Assembly (NCBI GenBank): GCA_900239685.1
Contig: OENT01000869.1
Location: forward strand, 1-64,000
Length of the DNA: 64,000 bases
From: Rotaria macrura
Lineage: Eukaryota; Rotifera; Eurotatoria; Philodinida; Philodinidae
Reading direction: 5' to 3'
Part shown: positions 48,747 through 61,990 of the stretch, one piece after another
Position numbering within the stretch: position 1 is the stretch's first letter
Layout of the letters: the number at the start of each line of letters is the position of its first letter
The notes under the pieces: model-generated
Database searches by the model: none
What the model was told of the DNA's origin: nothing
What the model saw: the letters and a program-made list of their open reading frames with translations, nothing else
Position numbers and translations under genes: made by a program

Positions 48747-49193
48747 CTGTCTAGTGTTTATCTATCTATATTAATCCATCAATTACGTACATTACTTGTT
48801 GTTGTGGCAAAAGAAACATGCAGTGCGGCAAAATTTCTTTGTTACCAATGTGATTCACGTGTTGATGATTATTGTGGTGATCCATTCAAAATGCATAATG
48901 CTAATCGAACAGTGGAATGCGCTGATTATTGTGTAAAATTTTTTCATTTTGATGGTTCCTCGAAAAATGATTCATTCATACGTCGCGGTTGTTTAAATGA
49001 TTATACACTTTATCGTTTGTCGAAAATCGATGTCTGCTATCGACATGCAACTGGTACAAATTTTAGTCTTGGAAGGTTTTGCATGTGTCCAAAGGATATG
49101 TGTAATGAAGCGTCAATTGAAAAAAAATCACTATTTGTTATTATTGTATTACAATTACTTATATTAACTAAATTAAAAAGGATATTTTTCTAG
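48747..49193 (+). CDS. Quiver/sleepless-like Ly6 (uPAR) GPI-anchored protein, 3' exon
   Basis: Quiver/sleepless proteins are small GPI-anchored Ly6 proteins that modulate ion channels and receptors at the neuronal surface. The exon encodes one three-finger domain with ten cysteines in the family order: FLCYQCDSR, DDYCGDPF, VECADYCVKFF, IRRGCLNDY, KIDVCYR, FCMCPKDMCNEA. The CGDPF and CVK motifs and the final CNxA are hallmarks of the quiver group. A hydrophobic tail (SLFVIIVLQLLILTKL) fits a GPI signal. The open frame extends to an ATG at 48678, but the pyrimidine tract with acceptor AAAACAG at 48740-48746 looks intronic, so I start the exon at 48747; the signal peptide exon is not identified. 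A later acceptor (GCAAAAG, near 48810) is also possible. Confidence 0.75.
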   Translation: MSSVYLSILIHQLRTLLVVVAKETCSAAKFLCYQCDSRVDDYCGDPFKMHNANRTVECADYCVKFFHFDGSSKNDSFIRRGCLNDYTLYRLSKIDVCYRHATGTNFSLGRFCMCPKDMCNEASIEKKSLFVIIVLQLLILTKLKRIFF

Positions 49194-51520
49194 AACTTTC
49201 ATGCCTTGTTATCTATATTTCATGCATGTGTGGACTTTCTTCTTAACATATAAGATCAACATATGTAGTCCTATTATCTAATGACATACGCATATTCGCT
49301 ATTTGAAGAGTCTTATGTGGTTTTGCTTTTCATTTGTCTAAAAATATCCTTATGTTTTAAATTGAATTTTCTTTCAAATATATAAGTTGTTTTGTACTAA
49401 TACAATGAAAATTTCATGAACAAGTTTATCGTAATGTTAATTTTCAAAATCCATTCGTTCATTATTCATTTTTAAACAGAAATTTAATATTAGTAATGAA
49501 TTATAAAATATGACTAGTTGAAATCCTAGATACAAACCGAAAACAGACCAATGCATTTATCATGGTATATTTATTGCATCTTAAACATGACTATATATAT
49601 ATAATCTCTAATTGTAATTTAATAGAATATAATATTTCTTATCATCTTCTTTAGAATATATAAATATTTTAGACAATATCGAAAACATTCCTACAGGCTT
49701 AGTGACAAAAAAGAAGTTTTATTTCTCGACAATTGCATCAGATATCCGATACATTCAATAAAGAAAGTATAATAAAAATTTATTCAAACTTGTATAGATT
49801 GAACTTAAGTATTAACTTGTACGAATCTCGTTCAATTTTTATTTACTAAGATGTAATAAAAAATATGTTTTAAGTCACGTTGGCCTCATTGCTTCGAAGG
49901 ACAAAGCCATCGAAGAAGAAATAAGTTTGTTACCCCATTTGTCTTGTAGAAAAGAGAGATTATGTGACATCTGGAAGTCAATCATTGGCGAAATAATTTC
50001 TTCCATAAAATTGTAATTTTTTGTTGTTCTCTATTTATTTGTTATGTTTTTCAATCGAATAATCATAGTCTTGATTATATTGATGTGTTACTTATGAAAT
50101 TACTCATTAAAAAAGGTTACGAAATGAAATCATTGATAATAAACACATGTTTTACTATCTAAGAAAGGTTTGTTGAAAGCAAAATGTTTGCATAAATCAA
50201 TTATTTATGGTTGCATTTCGCAGGATTTATTAACGAGTGGTATAATTATAATATAGTGTTGGATGATAAGACTCAATGATAGATTTATCAGTATCTTTTC
50301 GATAGTTTATTTTCGTTATGAGAAAGTAAATAAATACAATCGGATAGAATTTGCTGATGTTCGTTTTTGGTTTCGAAGTATGTACAAAGCTACCATCACA
50401 AAAATTATATTTTCTTTTCTGGAATTTGTTTCAAATCTGTTAGCTATCGAGACAAAAAAACGTTGAAAAATGAAACCTCAGAGTTGTTGAGTATCATTAT
50501 AAGTTATAAATTCGTTTGTAAAGATGAACAGAATGTTTACTAATAATACGTATTGAAAATGAAGAAACAAGCTTGAATTCATTTTCTATGATTCTGACAA
50601 CTTCTTTCTACTCTATTAGTTGATAACAACGATTTGTTTTTATTAATTCAAACGAAAAGAAGACGCTTACGTGATGTGCCTAATAGAGATGGCACAGCAA
50701 CAAATGAGCCTCCCGACACTTGAGCCTCTAGATAGTTGAGCCTTTTAATATTTGACACTAACATGAACGATAATTTGAAGAAATACAGAATAATAATCTT
50801 TATTGGAATACAGTTAACAGAACACTAAAAGAAAAAAGAAAATCCTTGATTTAAATCAAGCTATGTATATGATTTGTTAGTTTAGTTTATTGTGTGTTTT
50901 AAAAACACATACAGTTAGGAACTTCATTTTTATATAAATACCCAAACAAACGACATTTATCGAAGTATCCATAGCAGGAATCACCAAGCATAAGTAGATT
51001 CTTGCTTTTTGTGATGATTTAACATCGTACTAACTTAGAATAATGCTAGGAGATAAACATTAACGACAGTTGTAGCAACATATCAAAAGATTTCTTTTTT
51101 TTTTTATAAATACTCATTTGTCTCTTATAAGATAATTCATTTTAGAGAGATTTCTCTCAAAAATATTCCATTGATTTGAAGACTTTGATTTCTTTACATC
51201 AAAATTTTGTTTAATTCTCTTCAGCATTTCAAAATAATTTGTGTGCACCATAAGATGTGATAAAGATAAATTTCAATTTTTATGGAAAAGATCTTTGTAA
51301 AAAAAATAGAGACTCATCGTTTTCAATTGAAGTCTGAAAATTTTCTTCCATTTTACAATGCAAATAAAATCTTGCTACCAGAAATTGGATTCGGATGTTG
51401 TTCACTGAAATATAATGCTGTGAACAAGTATATACTATTCAAGAAATAGAAAAACGTGTGTGACACTCGTCGTTCAAGGTTAAATTAAAAATTATTATTT
51501 GAAAATGTTTTGCCTTTTGA
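49194..51520. other. No gene seen
   Basis: AT-rich DNA with short ORFs only. TAGAGATGGCACAGC at about 50684-50698, followed by repeated TTGAGCCT phrases, resembles one end of a hAT-type element, but no partner end was found. Confidence 0.4.
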
Positions 51521-51528
51521 ATTCTACT

Positions 51529-51900
51529 CAGGAGGGAAAAGGCGAGACTCCAGTACTTTATCATACTCCCATGCTGTACGATAACTATGCTTCAACAAGT
51601 TTGACCTATTTCAAGCCTACTATCCATCTGTGTTGCGGTATATTAGTGGGAGTACAGCGAGCGCAAGTCTATCTCTCAATAAAGCCAAAATACTTCGTAT
51701 TATTTCATTGACTTCCAATTCTGTAGTACAATTGAGTATTTCGGCTTTATGGTGGGATAGACTTGCGCTGACTGTACTCCCACTAATATACCGCAACACA
51801 GATGGAAAGTATAGGCCAAAATTGTTGAAGGATAGCTATCGTACAGCCTGTGGGTACAGGGAGTACGATGAAGTACTGGAGTCTCACCTTTTCCCCTTTG
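51529..51900. mobile_element. hAT-like MITE (372 bp), nearly palindromic
   Basis: The left end CAGGAGGGAAAAGGCGAGAC and right end (reverse complement CAAAGGGGAAAAGGTGAGAC) are flanked by an exact 8-bp duplication ATTCTACT at 51521-51528 and 51901-51908. Most of the interior pairs too: AGACTCCAGTACTT, GATGG...TGTTGCGGTATATTAGTGGG and GCGCAAGTCTATC recur inverted. No coding capacity; the two ORFs that overlap it are by-products of the palindrome. Confidence 0.9.
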
Positions 51901-52487
51901 ATTCTACTACTTTGTCGTTTAACATTCAATGATGTACCATGAAGTATTTGCTTTTTAATACTCGATAGATTTACTTGAGCGGGACTAGGACTCATGGTCT
52001 TTGATTCATTTTAAATCGTAAAACAAAAAGACAGATCAATGGAAGGATGAAAATATCTGTTGTGACACTCTCTAAGATAATCTTGGAATATCGAAGTCGT
52101 GCATGTGTTTGATAGATTTTCATCCATGTAAAAATTGAATTCTATGTTCAAAATAAAATGTTTCAACTAGGAATTTCGTAAAAATGATTTTTCGAAATAC
52201 TTGGATCTGGCAAATAAATGAATTCCGCAACCTATTCTAAGTAGTTTGATGGGCCTACAAAGTATGATAGCAATATCTAATATTTTTAGGAAATAAACTT
52301 CGTTGAAATCAAAATCTAACATTCGGTGAAAATTCCCATAACAATTGAAAAGATCAGTCACTGCTAGCATATTATACAGGCTTTAGGACTTTGTATTATT
52401 TTATTCATATATATATATGTATATATATATTTATCAATAAAAAAGTTCCATCTTCCTTTTCTTCTATTTAGTAAAGATAATAAAGAA

Positions 52488-52694
52488 TCAACGACAATCT
52501 AATTCATAAAAACTCTCATCTTGATGAAAATCACCGTTATCAACTATATTGTATGAATTGGGCCCATCGTCTGTTGTTGATCCACATGTTTTTGATCGAT
52601 AGACTGCCTTTCTACCAGACAACACGCTTGTTTTAATCGAAAAGTCATTTATTTTTCCATCACAATGTTCTAACAACAGGTTTCTTTTTGACAT
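52488..52694 (-). CDS. Orphan ORF, possible cytoplasmic-tail exon
   Basis: This is a 68-residue reading from ATG 52694 with low-bias polar text: SKRNLLLEHCDGK, YRSKTCGSTTDDGPNSYN and DESFYELDCR before TAG. The composition (DD, GPN, FYEL) looks more like a membrane-protein tail or a last exon than chance AT-rich translation. A possible acceptor (GAAAAG) lies just upstream. I found no other exon of such a gene on the minus strand. Product unknown. Confidence 0.3.
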   Translation of the reverse strand: MSKRNLLLEHCDGKINDFSIKTSVLSGRKAVYRSKTCGSTTDDGPNSYNIVDNGDFHQDESFYELDCR

Positions 52695-55600
52695 TGCGCT
52701 TTTCAGCAAAACGTTTCAATGACTAGAGATGCTCAAATAGGTTCACATTGCGAAGTTATATCTGTTAGTCTTGGTTCCTAACGTCGTATCACATGAAAAT
52801 TATAAATAACAACTTGAACTACACGTTTCGAATATTTTTGTAATTATTTATTCTTCTCTTATCATGATGTAACGAATCCATTGTTGTATTTTGAAAATAT
52901 CTTTCCACTCAATCGTTTACAAAACTGTATCAACGCAAGTTGTTTAAAAATATTTTTGTAGACAGTTAAACTCGTTTATGTTTAAAACATTATCTTACCG
53001 AATACTTATCAAATCTTTTATTGGTCTAAGAGCACTATTTTCACAGGAGAAAAATAAAAAACCTTATATTAATAAACTAGATTTGAATATGAACTGGTTC
53101 GCTATTAATTTTGATGATGCAATTTTTGAAAATATTTTTGATTTTCTTCATGTTCGTCTTTCGAGATCAATTCTCGTTCAAAACTTAAAACATTATCAAT
53201 GCATTGTCATGTATAACCTAATAAACTAAACAACATTCTTTTTCCTTCGAAAGACAAATCTAGAAAATACAAAGAAAATCATGATTTAGTTTTGTATTCG
53301 AGTCAATCTTCGTATACTGTATTTTAAATAAATTGCGTTGCTTATTTCATAAAGCATTCTTCTAGAAGAGTAAATCTTAATGAAATTTGACCTTTTCTTG
53401 TACATTAACAGTAAGATTATTTTTACAATGGGGAAGTAGCGAGACAAGAAGTTGTAGGCACAGTAAATCTTCGCTTTTAGTTGAACTCGAGACATGCATT
53501 TCTCTCTCGTACACTATAGAAAAGTTATAATTACAGGATTCTCTGAGTTATCTTCACTTATTCTTTAGCGTATGAGCTCGATACAAAAATTTGTGCTTTA
53601 GTTGTGCTTAAAATGATGGAAACAGCAAAAGGAAATGAAAGCTAACTGAAGAGGTCGTTCAATAACGTATCCTTTTTCTCTTGTTGCATATTCTACAATA
53701 TTATAATTACTGAAATTCTATCAATAAAATCGGCAAAAATTCGAATAGAAAGATCTTCATCGGTGTTCTCCCTTCTTACCATACTCGTGCTCATTGATAA
53801 ATAATAATTTTAACAATCGTTTTTATATGATCAAAACTCTAGAAATCATTGAAAAAGAATTTGATATTCCACTCGTTCAACAAAAGATAACAAACGATAT
53901 TTCATCTATTTAATTCATAATAAATAAATAAATATAATCGGAGATGAGAATGAAATCAATTATAACTAATTATTGATATCCTGTGAAACAACATCTCTTG
54001 TATATTACTACTTACTGAGCATACTTCGTCTTTTAAAACTTAAAATTAATTAATTTAAACATAAATTTTATATCTGTCGATATGGATGATTGATTGAATA
54101 CATCGAGAAAATAAATCAGATATTTTTAAAAACAAGTCAATCAAAGTCGGAACTTAGATAGATAATTAAAATAATTAATAAAAAAAAAGAGAAGATTAAT
54201 CTCTTATAATAACACATGCAATTCAAGGTCTCTTAGAAAATCTGTCATTTCTGACAGATGTTTAATTAAATAAGTAGATAAAATCGTATGCTTCCTGTGC
54301 TATTTCCTATTTTTCTAGTGCTCAAGTTTTTCTTCTCTAACGTTTCTAGTACTCGTTCGACTACAATGCATTTTTATCAATCATGATTGTCGATGAGTTT
54401 CATTTCATCGAATCTTTTAAGCTTTATAAATCGTCAAGAAGTATGGTAAGGAAATCACTTACAATCTATCAGATCATTGAAAGAACAATTACTAATCAAA
54501 ATCTACACATGTACTAATTCACATTTTGAGAAACTAATCAGAAATACAAAAAAAGAAAAATTCTTTTTCCCCTCATTCATTTTTTTTGAAAAAGTAACAA
54601 TTGACAAAGCATGCGTCTAGATAATGATCACTGAACGACGGAATACTTCAGCCGGTTGATTTAAATTCGAGTTCTGAATAAGGTTGCCGAGAAATAATAA
54701 TTAAAACAATTCCAAAGATTATTTCATGAGAAAAGAAAACGAACAATAGATCTAACCATGCAATCATCATTCCCTACAACCATCAGAGTATAATGACCTA
54801 AAAATATATAATATGCATCCACAATCTAATGTCGAAGATTATAATGTCTCAATGTTTTCTGTAGTTAAATTCAAGTATTCTCACACTGATCTATCTTTTA
54901 TGTCAATGTCTATTATCATTGTCATTGAAACAACTTCAAAATAATGTAGTTAGAACACCTCTATATAAAAAAATCTAGATTGGAAGGTACGAGTTACAAA
55001 TTATATGGAATAGATGATTGCAAGACATTAATTAAAGGAAAAGAAACTATGAAACTAATTGTATACTATAATAAGACAGAAGATTGTATTTCAAAATTAA
55101 TTCATATTTTTTAAATTTATTCATAAGACACAATTCTTAACTAATGATATTTTTGATAATGAATAATTGATTTCAAATTCCGTTATGTTTGATCTATTTG
55201 TCTTTTAGATAAATCAAGAAGAAGTAGTAACGCTTAATTATCACAGGGAAGGTGTGGAGCATATGTTTCACTTTGCAAACTTATTTCTACCTACTTATAT
55301 CATGAAACAAATTTTGTGAAGTTGAGTAGATAAATCAGTTGCTTTTTTTTAAAGTTTGAAAGGCGACTGCTGCTTAAAGTTAAACTCGACACATTTCTAA
55401 TATAATACATTTCAAACCATAGATTTATCCAACTTTACCTTTAACAAAACAATGACTAATATAATACTCTCGCGTCCGAGCTTAATAGAACTTTTCCGTA
55501 TGTGTTATCAATACCTGAAATAAACGGTTAGAATCTTTTCTTTCATCGCTTTAGAATAAATCAGTAATAATAATTTCAAGTTAATTACATCTATCCATGC

Positions 55601-57089
55601 ATGTATATATACATATATATCAGTCAAGCGAAATCTTTCTCAACAGATAACATGTTCTAATGCTTAACTAAACTAAATACTAATCGAAAATTACATAACA
55701 TATGTTTCTTTGATAAACCAACCTTTTCATGTAATGGAATCAATATAAAATAAATACTTAGCTGCTGCAATACTGGCAGTATTTATCAATTTATGTCCAC
55801 GATTGTTTTTCTTCTTTTTTTCTAGTCTTTACTCATTTAATCCTAATTATAAAAGTGGTTTGTGACACTAGTTCGCCCAAGAATCTTTTCTTTCTGTCGA
55901 CTTCTTACAAAAAAAACATATTCTGATAGCGTAATTAATAAATAAATATATCTAATAAAACCATTGAATATTTACAAAAATCAACTTAAAATTTAGTTTT
56001 AATTTCCAGATGTATAAATCATTGTTTCCCATGAGAATATAAAAATGAACGGATATTCTTTTCAATATTTCAAAAACAAACTTAATTGATTGACTACTTT
56101 GTACTATTAACTTCATATTCTTTTTGTTTGTTGTTTACAATACTTAGTTCTTCTTTGTACAAAAATTGACTGCCCTTATAAGATTATTCCTGTCATCAAA
56201 CAAACACGTACTATCGTTAATCAACCATTAGACATATTTGATATCTAAGATTAGACCGATCATTCGTAACCTTTCTCTTATTATATTTTATACAACATAA
56301 GAACGTGCTATTGATCAAATAATTCTTAGAATTGTTTTATGCATATATGTTTGTATCGTACATGTGCACTTGGAAGTGGCATGATTATTATCGTTATTGA
56401 TCTGGTTGTCTCATTTATGTACATGCATGTTTTTCACAAACAAGACAGATAGTTAGACTAGATAGCTCTAGAATATCGTCCGCAAGTAATAATATCAGTC
56501 AATAGTAGAGTTGTTTTTTGCTCGCACATATCAGTCTCAACGGTGTTGTACAGAATATAAATGATAGAAGTGTGTTCTCCCAAAATCATAGCAAAGAATA
56601 AAGAATTGGAGAAAACAGTTTTTTTCAAGAACAACAGAAGAGACAAATAGAAGAGGAGTAGGCATAGACATGAAGACAGAGGGGGAAGAGAGAGAGAGTA
56701 AGAAAAGGAGAGAGGGGAAAAGAGATGAAAGACGTTGATTATAGAGGATGACAAGAGACGGTGAAGCCGGTAGTTCGTACAACAGTATGTTGTCGTCGGC
56801 ATCGTCTGCTCTCTTTTCTTTTCTCTTCCCTACTCTTTCCTATTCTCTGTCAATGTTAGGAATACTCATATAGCAAAATAGCAGTAAGAACTAGTGATGT
56901 GTAGTGCGCATGTGTGTGTATTTGTGCGTGTGTGAGTCTGTGTGTGATTCTTCGATTCATCTCTGATGTGGATTATAATAAAAACAAAAGGAGAAGAAAA
57001 GAATTATCATACTCTCTTACACTCATTTTCAGATTAATAATAAAGCTGTTAACAGAAAAAAGTAGTAATAAACAAATCTTTCTACGAAA
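52695..57089. other. No gene seen; purine-rich low-complexity tract
   Basis: AT-rich DNA without recognisable proteins. At about 56630-56730 a purine tract (GAGGGGGAAGAGAGAGAGAG) produces the long minus-strand Ser/Leu-rich ORFs. An acceptor (CTCATTTTCAG, ending 57032) marks the probable start of the stum leader. Confidence 0.4.
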
Positions 57090-60046
57090 ATGGAAAAAAA
57101 TTCGGCACCTTCGATTAGTAAGAATGAAGTTCATTCAAGCACAAATGAAATAACAAACACAAGCAATCGCAATCCTCGCCGTAGCCACGCATCGACGTCA
57201 TTAAATAAACGTCCTTCGGCAAATACAGGTGGTGCGCATTCACCTAAAGTGAAACAAGGAATGTTCCGTCAAGCTGTTCCTCAAATGCCACTTGCTATAG
57301 CTTGCTTTTGTTTTGTGCTCAACCTTATACTGCCAGGAACAGGTACGTATATGATATAATCGAAAACCCAAAAAATAAAACATGTCTATTTATATCAGAC
57401 ACTCTTAAATAATTGGAAAAATTTTGAGACTGAAGTTACTTTCATTTATATTTTTTGAGAACAACAATATAACAATAGTTACTTATTTATTAAATTGATT
57501 TGCAATGTTTTCGTAGTTTGAATCGAAAATTTATGTTTGAAATTCTTTTTTCCTCGCACATAGTTGTCTTTTTTAACCTTGTTTGTCAACATGCATGTAT
57601 GTATATATATTTATATATTTACATGTTTAGACCTATTCGTGCACAGCAATGATATTCATCTGTATAGTTACAAGATTATTGTATTTGACAACAATAGCAG
57701 GTTTCCTTAATGTTGATTGTTTGCTATTATTATAGCGGCTGCTCACAACATTTTTAGTTCGCCTACTACAGATGTAGTCTTCACAATGATAATAGACCTT
57801 TCATGAAATATTACTGACTTTATTGATCAATAGGAGAACTAAGCAGAATACAAAGGAAAACAAGAAAAGAGAAAGAACGTCAGAAGGTAATTCAGCATTC
57901 TGGCAACTTCACATATGTGGAGATAAATTGTATATGTCATTTAGTCGAGCGACAATGCCCTGCTGTGTTCCTCCTGATGACAAATGAGTCTATCCTTAGA
58001 TAATTGTTGGACATTAACTTATTCTTTGTTTCTCTCTCGTATAAAAATCTCTTGTCAAACATGTCTGTAAGCCTCTAGTTTCAATAGAATTTCCTTTCCT
58101 ACTCTTACCAACTGACTAGAGTTTCACTGATAGTCTCCCATATAATATCCTGGCTCAATGATCAGATGTCACGAATAAAATCTTTGCTTTAAAGGATACA
58201 GGAAAAAAACAAGAGGTAAGATACGAATGCATGTTATCTCAACGTAGTTTATTCTAGCATCCTTGAATTACATCGTGACTAAATAAAAATACAGCACAAT
58301 GATGAAAGTAAGATTTTGCAGGAAAAAATAATGCTTTTTTTGCCATCAGATTGATTATAGAAAGAAAAGAAAACAATAAATATGCTCATCTTTTTTTCTT
58401 CTAATAGTTGAAATCTATTTTTAGGTACATTAATTAGTGCATTTGCTGTATTCTGCTGTGGTAAACACGGCTATGAAAAGAATATTGTTGCCTTTTTATA
58501 CAATCTTCTTGCTGCTATACTACAAAGCGCAACCATATTTTTACTTGTTGGATGGATTTGGTCTGTTCGATGGGGTATTCTTTTTATTCAACTGTCAGGT
58601 ATAGTGTAGAGTAATCGAAAAAAGATGATTAGAAAAATATATGCTCTATTTTTTATATTTATACATGATCAAAAATTAACAAATAGCTTTGAGAATAAAT
58701 CAGATTCGACATAGTCAATTCTATTCTATTTTTTTTCTTTTCTGTATTCTTGGCATTTCTTTATCATCATTCTTACTGGAATACATAATACAAAGAAATA
58801 TCATAGCAACTTTCGATTCAGAACATCAAATATTGAGATATACATGAATGATGATAAAACATAATTGAAAACACTCATGAGTATATGATAGAGAGTCGAG
58901 AAAAATTCGTATCATGAAACGAGACTATTCGAAATAGATTCATGTGATGAGAAGAAAAAAACACATGTAGAATACTGTGTTTCGCCTGATGCTCTCCTTT
59001 AGTTACATAAAAACACCATAGTTAGATCGATTGAGAGAGTAACATTCAAGATGAATACTAGTGAATTAATAGCATTTGATAAAATAGCCCGGAAAAAATT
59101 CTTTGCTACTTGACAGCGATTTATTAGATCTGCAGACATTCTCAAAACTCTTCTCCCTCTCTCTCCCCAATTCTTGCCAATATCGAGAACAAATTGTATA
59201 GATAACTCTAAAATTATAGCAATCAACAGGAGAGGCTACTTGTGGTAGAACCCCGACGAGAGAATAAGAAAACTAATAAAATAGTAATCATCGAAAAGAT
59301 GTTTTGCTCCTCCTCAAATGTGTTTTTAACAGAATATGGACTATGACTGGCAATCATTATAGTCGATTATTGTCCGCATCAATAAGTAAGACGAAGCTAA
59401 ATTAATGAAAAAACAAGAAACTCGAGAAATTTATACAATTATTGATTTAATAAAATGAACGATTTTATACACAGCACAAATATCGATGTATTCATCAGCG
59501 ATTATTTTCTATTGACTCTTATCTCGAAACGTAAAAGCGACGGATCAGTCCAATGAAAAAAAAGGAAGACTATTTATATACTAAGTTCTTTAATAATTAT
59601 AAGCATGACGTAAATAAAAGAAAAATCAAGTTCCCATCTACAAGAAACAGTCCGTTGTTTTTCGACGAAGATTAATAGTAGGAATGTATCGTTTGATTTC
59701 ATTGATAAGTATTACAGTGGAAAAATTATATAAATGAAAATGACATGTTGATAAGCAAAAATACTCACTTGCATATTAATAACTAGCAGGAGCAATTCTT
59801 ATGGAGAAGAAAAGTATGCAATTCCTTCCCTTGACTAACAAGAATAACTAATGTTCCACTCATGCAGGCATTTATTGTCTTCTGTTTTCCTTTCTAGGCA
59901 ATAAAAATATTCTTACACAATCAACACCATTCTATGTACGGCGTCAGTCAAGTGTTGATACTCATACTCAACCATTTCTAACACAAATGGTAGCACCACG
60001 TATACCTCCTTTAATAGAAGATAACAATGAATTTGAAGGTGTATGA
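57090..60046 (+). CDS. stum: stum/Spec3 family membrane protein, 3 exons
   Basis: Stum is a conserved animal membrane protein; in Drosophila it is needed for mechanical sensing by proprioceptive neurons, and the sea urchin relative Spec3 is linked to cilia. Exons 57090-57342, 58425-58598 and 59898-60046 (GT-AG, phases 1 and 1) give 191 residues. A polar Ser/Thr/Asn N-terminus (about 70 residues) is followed by the signature AVPQMPLAIACFCFVLNLIL, PGTGTLISAFAVFCCGKHG, then NIVAFLYNLLAAILQSATIF and LLVGWIWSVRWGILFIQLS: hydrophobic helices with the PGxGT and CCG motifs of the family. The tail (NKNILTQSTPFYVRRQSS...PPLIEDNNEFEGV) is polar. The intron after codon 84 falls inside the PGTGT motif. 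An acceptor 57 bp upstream of the ATG suggests a leader splice. Confidence 0.93.
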
Positions 60047-61837
60047 TATTATTATCTCGAAATGATGACATATTAGTTTGGATTTGATCCATTTTGATTG
60101 TTTTATTTCTGTGAGACGACAATCTTACATACGTATATCCAACACTGTGATAACCTTGACATACATTTAATACCATCATTGTAGCTATTTTGTTTCAATG
60201 CACGATGTAACATAAACACTTTTTTTGTGGCAAATATTTATCAGTGTAGTTTGTACAGAGTGCGAAAGATTTTTTTCCACATCGATAGAATTCTACCGGC
60301 GAATAGCATTTAGAATAAATTTTTGTATCGAAATTAGCATTGAAAATTCATCTAATATTCAATCTTTCTATATTTATCAATATGAATCGGTGGCTATTTT
60401 TGTCGAATGAATTCCAAAAGTGCATAGCACTATGGCATTAACTCATATGATATATAATAGTATAGTGCGACGTAATTAATCTAGAAAGAGAACTATGAAA
60501 TCGAGCAAAGCATGAGAACAATCAGCATTCTACTTAACTATTCAATCTAGAAATTCATAAAGATCAATAGAAATTTATCATATCGAAGTCAATTTTATTC
60601 TTCACATATTATTCATTCGGTAGACGAAGAAAGATAGGTATTACAAGTATGAAATAAACCATGAAAAATTAGAATGCTCTTATCAGTATCCTATCATCGT
60701 AGATTCTGACGTGAAGAAAATACAAGTATTAAAATACCAAAGGAAGAATTGTTCAATTTCTATGAATTTTATCGGCTTATTTTTTTTTTCGATGCTTGTT
60801 GTTTATTTGAGTTGTTTTTTTTTGTACAACGAGGAAGAAATTTCACTTCATTTCGAAAAATAACATTCATTCATCAATTTCTTTCTAAATCGTGAACCAC
60901 TAGGAAATTCTTAGAATCAAACAAATAAGATTCATTGTAATTCATATTTATTCATGTCAGCTAATCCTATTTTTAAGAAGATTTAGTATAAAAATTTATT
61001 CTCTAGTTCATTTGCAAGTGACTTTCTTCTGACACGAACAAAATCTTTGAGTATTCTTTATTTAATATTCTTTAAAGAATATAACATGAATACAGAATTA
61101 GATATGGTCAATCATTTATGTCTCAAATGATTTGAGTGTGGATTCAAAATAAAGAACTTCCTGTTCTCATACAAGGAAACGAGTAAAAAACTTTCTCGGT
61201 CTTTTTATCGGAAAGCTTATTTATTCATATGTGCACATGCATTTATATATACATAAATAGATAGATAGATAGAAAGATACGTTTAAGATATGCATTGTCT
61301 TTGACTAAATGATGAAATATACCCTTTGATACTATAATGCAATCGATTGCTATTACCACAAGGGATTTCACAATATTTCTTAATAGTCGATATAGAAATG
61401 TTATTCGATTATTGGAATGTTCGTTTTTTTCTTGATGAAATGTATTTTTATCTAGTTCATAAATTAAATAGATAGATATATCTGCTCTATTATGGCAATT
61501 TAGTTGATTGATTATGTAATGAATAGAAGCTAATGTTCAAATGAGATAGATTGAAGAAGTATCTTATAAATGGAGTCAAATACGTATGACTACATCTGTT
61601 AGATAAACATCAGCACAATAATATAAAGAAGATATGGATATTTAAAAGTTATGCTCTTTATTTCTATAATCTATATTTTCTATGACAACATAGGCTATAA
61701 ACTTTCGTAAAGTCTACAAGTGCAATTAGTTCAACAAATCATTTTGTTCATATCAATACTATTATGTAATAATTCACGAGGTGTTGTGATTCAGCTCTTT
61801 TTTTAAGTTTTCCTTCAAAAGTCTATATTTCTTTTAG
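60047..61837. other. No gene seen
   Basis: AT-rich DNA; a short (ATAG)n repeat is at about 61256-61272. I see nothing else supportable. Confidence 0.4.
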
Positions 61838-61990
61838 TAGATCATAGTATTGGGTCGTTACGAGATGATCGTATCGTAAAATCTCCATATTTTACTAAGA
61901 TAATTGATGAGATCAATCATATTTTAAATCTACGCAGCAATAGAACATTGTTCCAAATAAATATGAAAAATATTCAACCTTTTGTTGAAA
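61838..61990 (+). CDS. Isolated internal coding exon of an unknown gene
   Basis: The exon is bounded by a strong acceptor (TATTTCTTTTAG) and donor GTAAGC, with phase 1 on both sides, 153 bp. It encodes about 50 residues of well-mixed protein text: DHSIGSLRDDRIVKSPYFTK, IIDEINHILNLRSNRTLFQ and INMKNIQPFVE. The symmetrical phase, splice signals and composition support a real exon. Neighbouring exons are not found within the window; it may belong to a gene that continues past 64000, or to a long-intron gene. I cannot name the family. Confidence 0.45.

Noticed and set aside
50684..51000. Possible hAT end (TAGAGATGGCAC) followed by TTGAGCCT repeats
   Set aside because: No inverted partner end or 8-bp duplication found in the window.
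51499..51932. Overlapping ORFs on both strands
   Set aside because: By-products of the near-palindromic MITE at 51529-51900.
56458..56802. Ser/Leu-rich minus-strand ORF
   Set aside because: Produced by the purine-rich low-complexity tract at 56630-56730.
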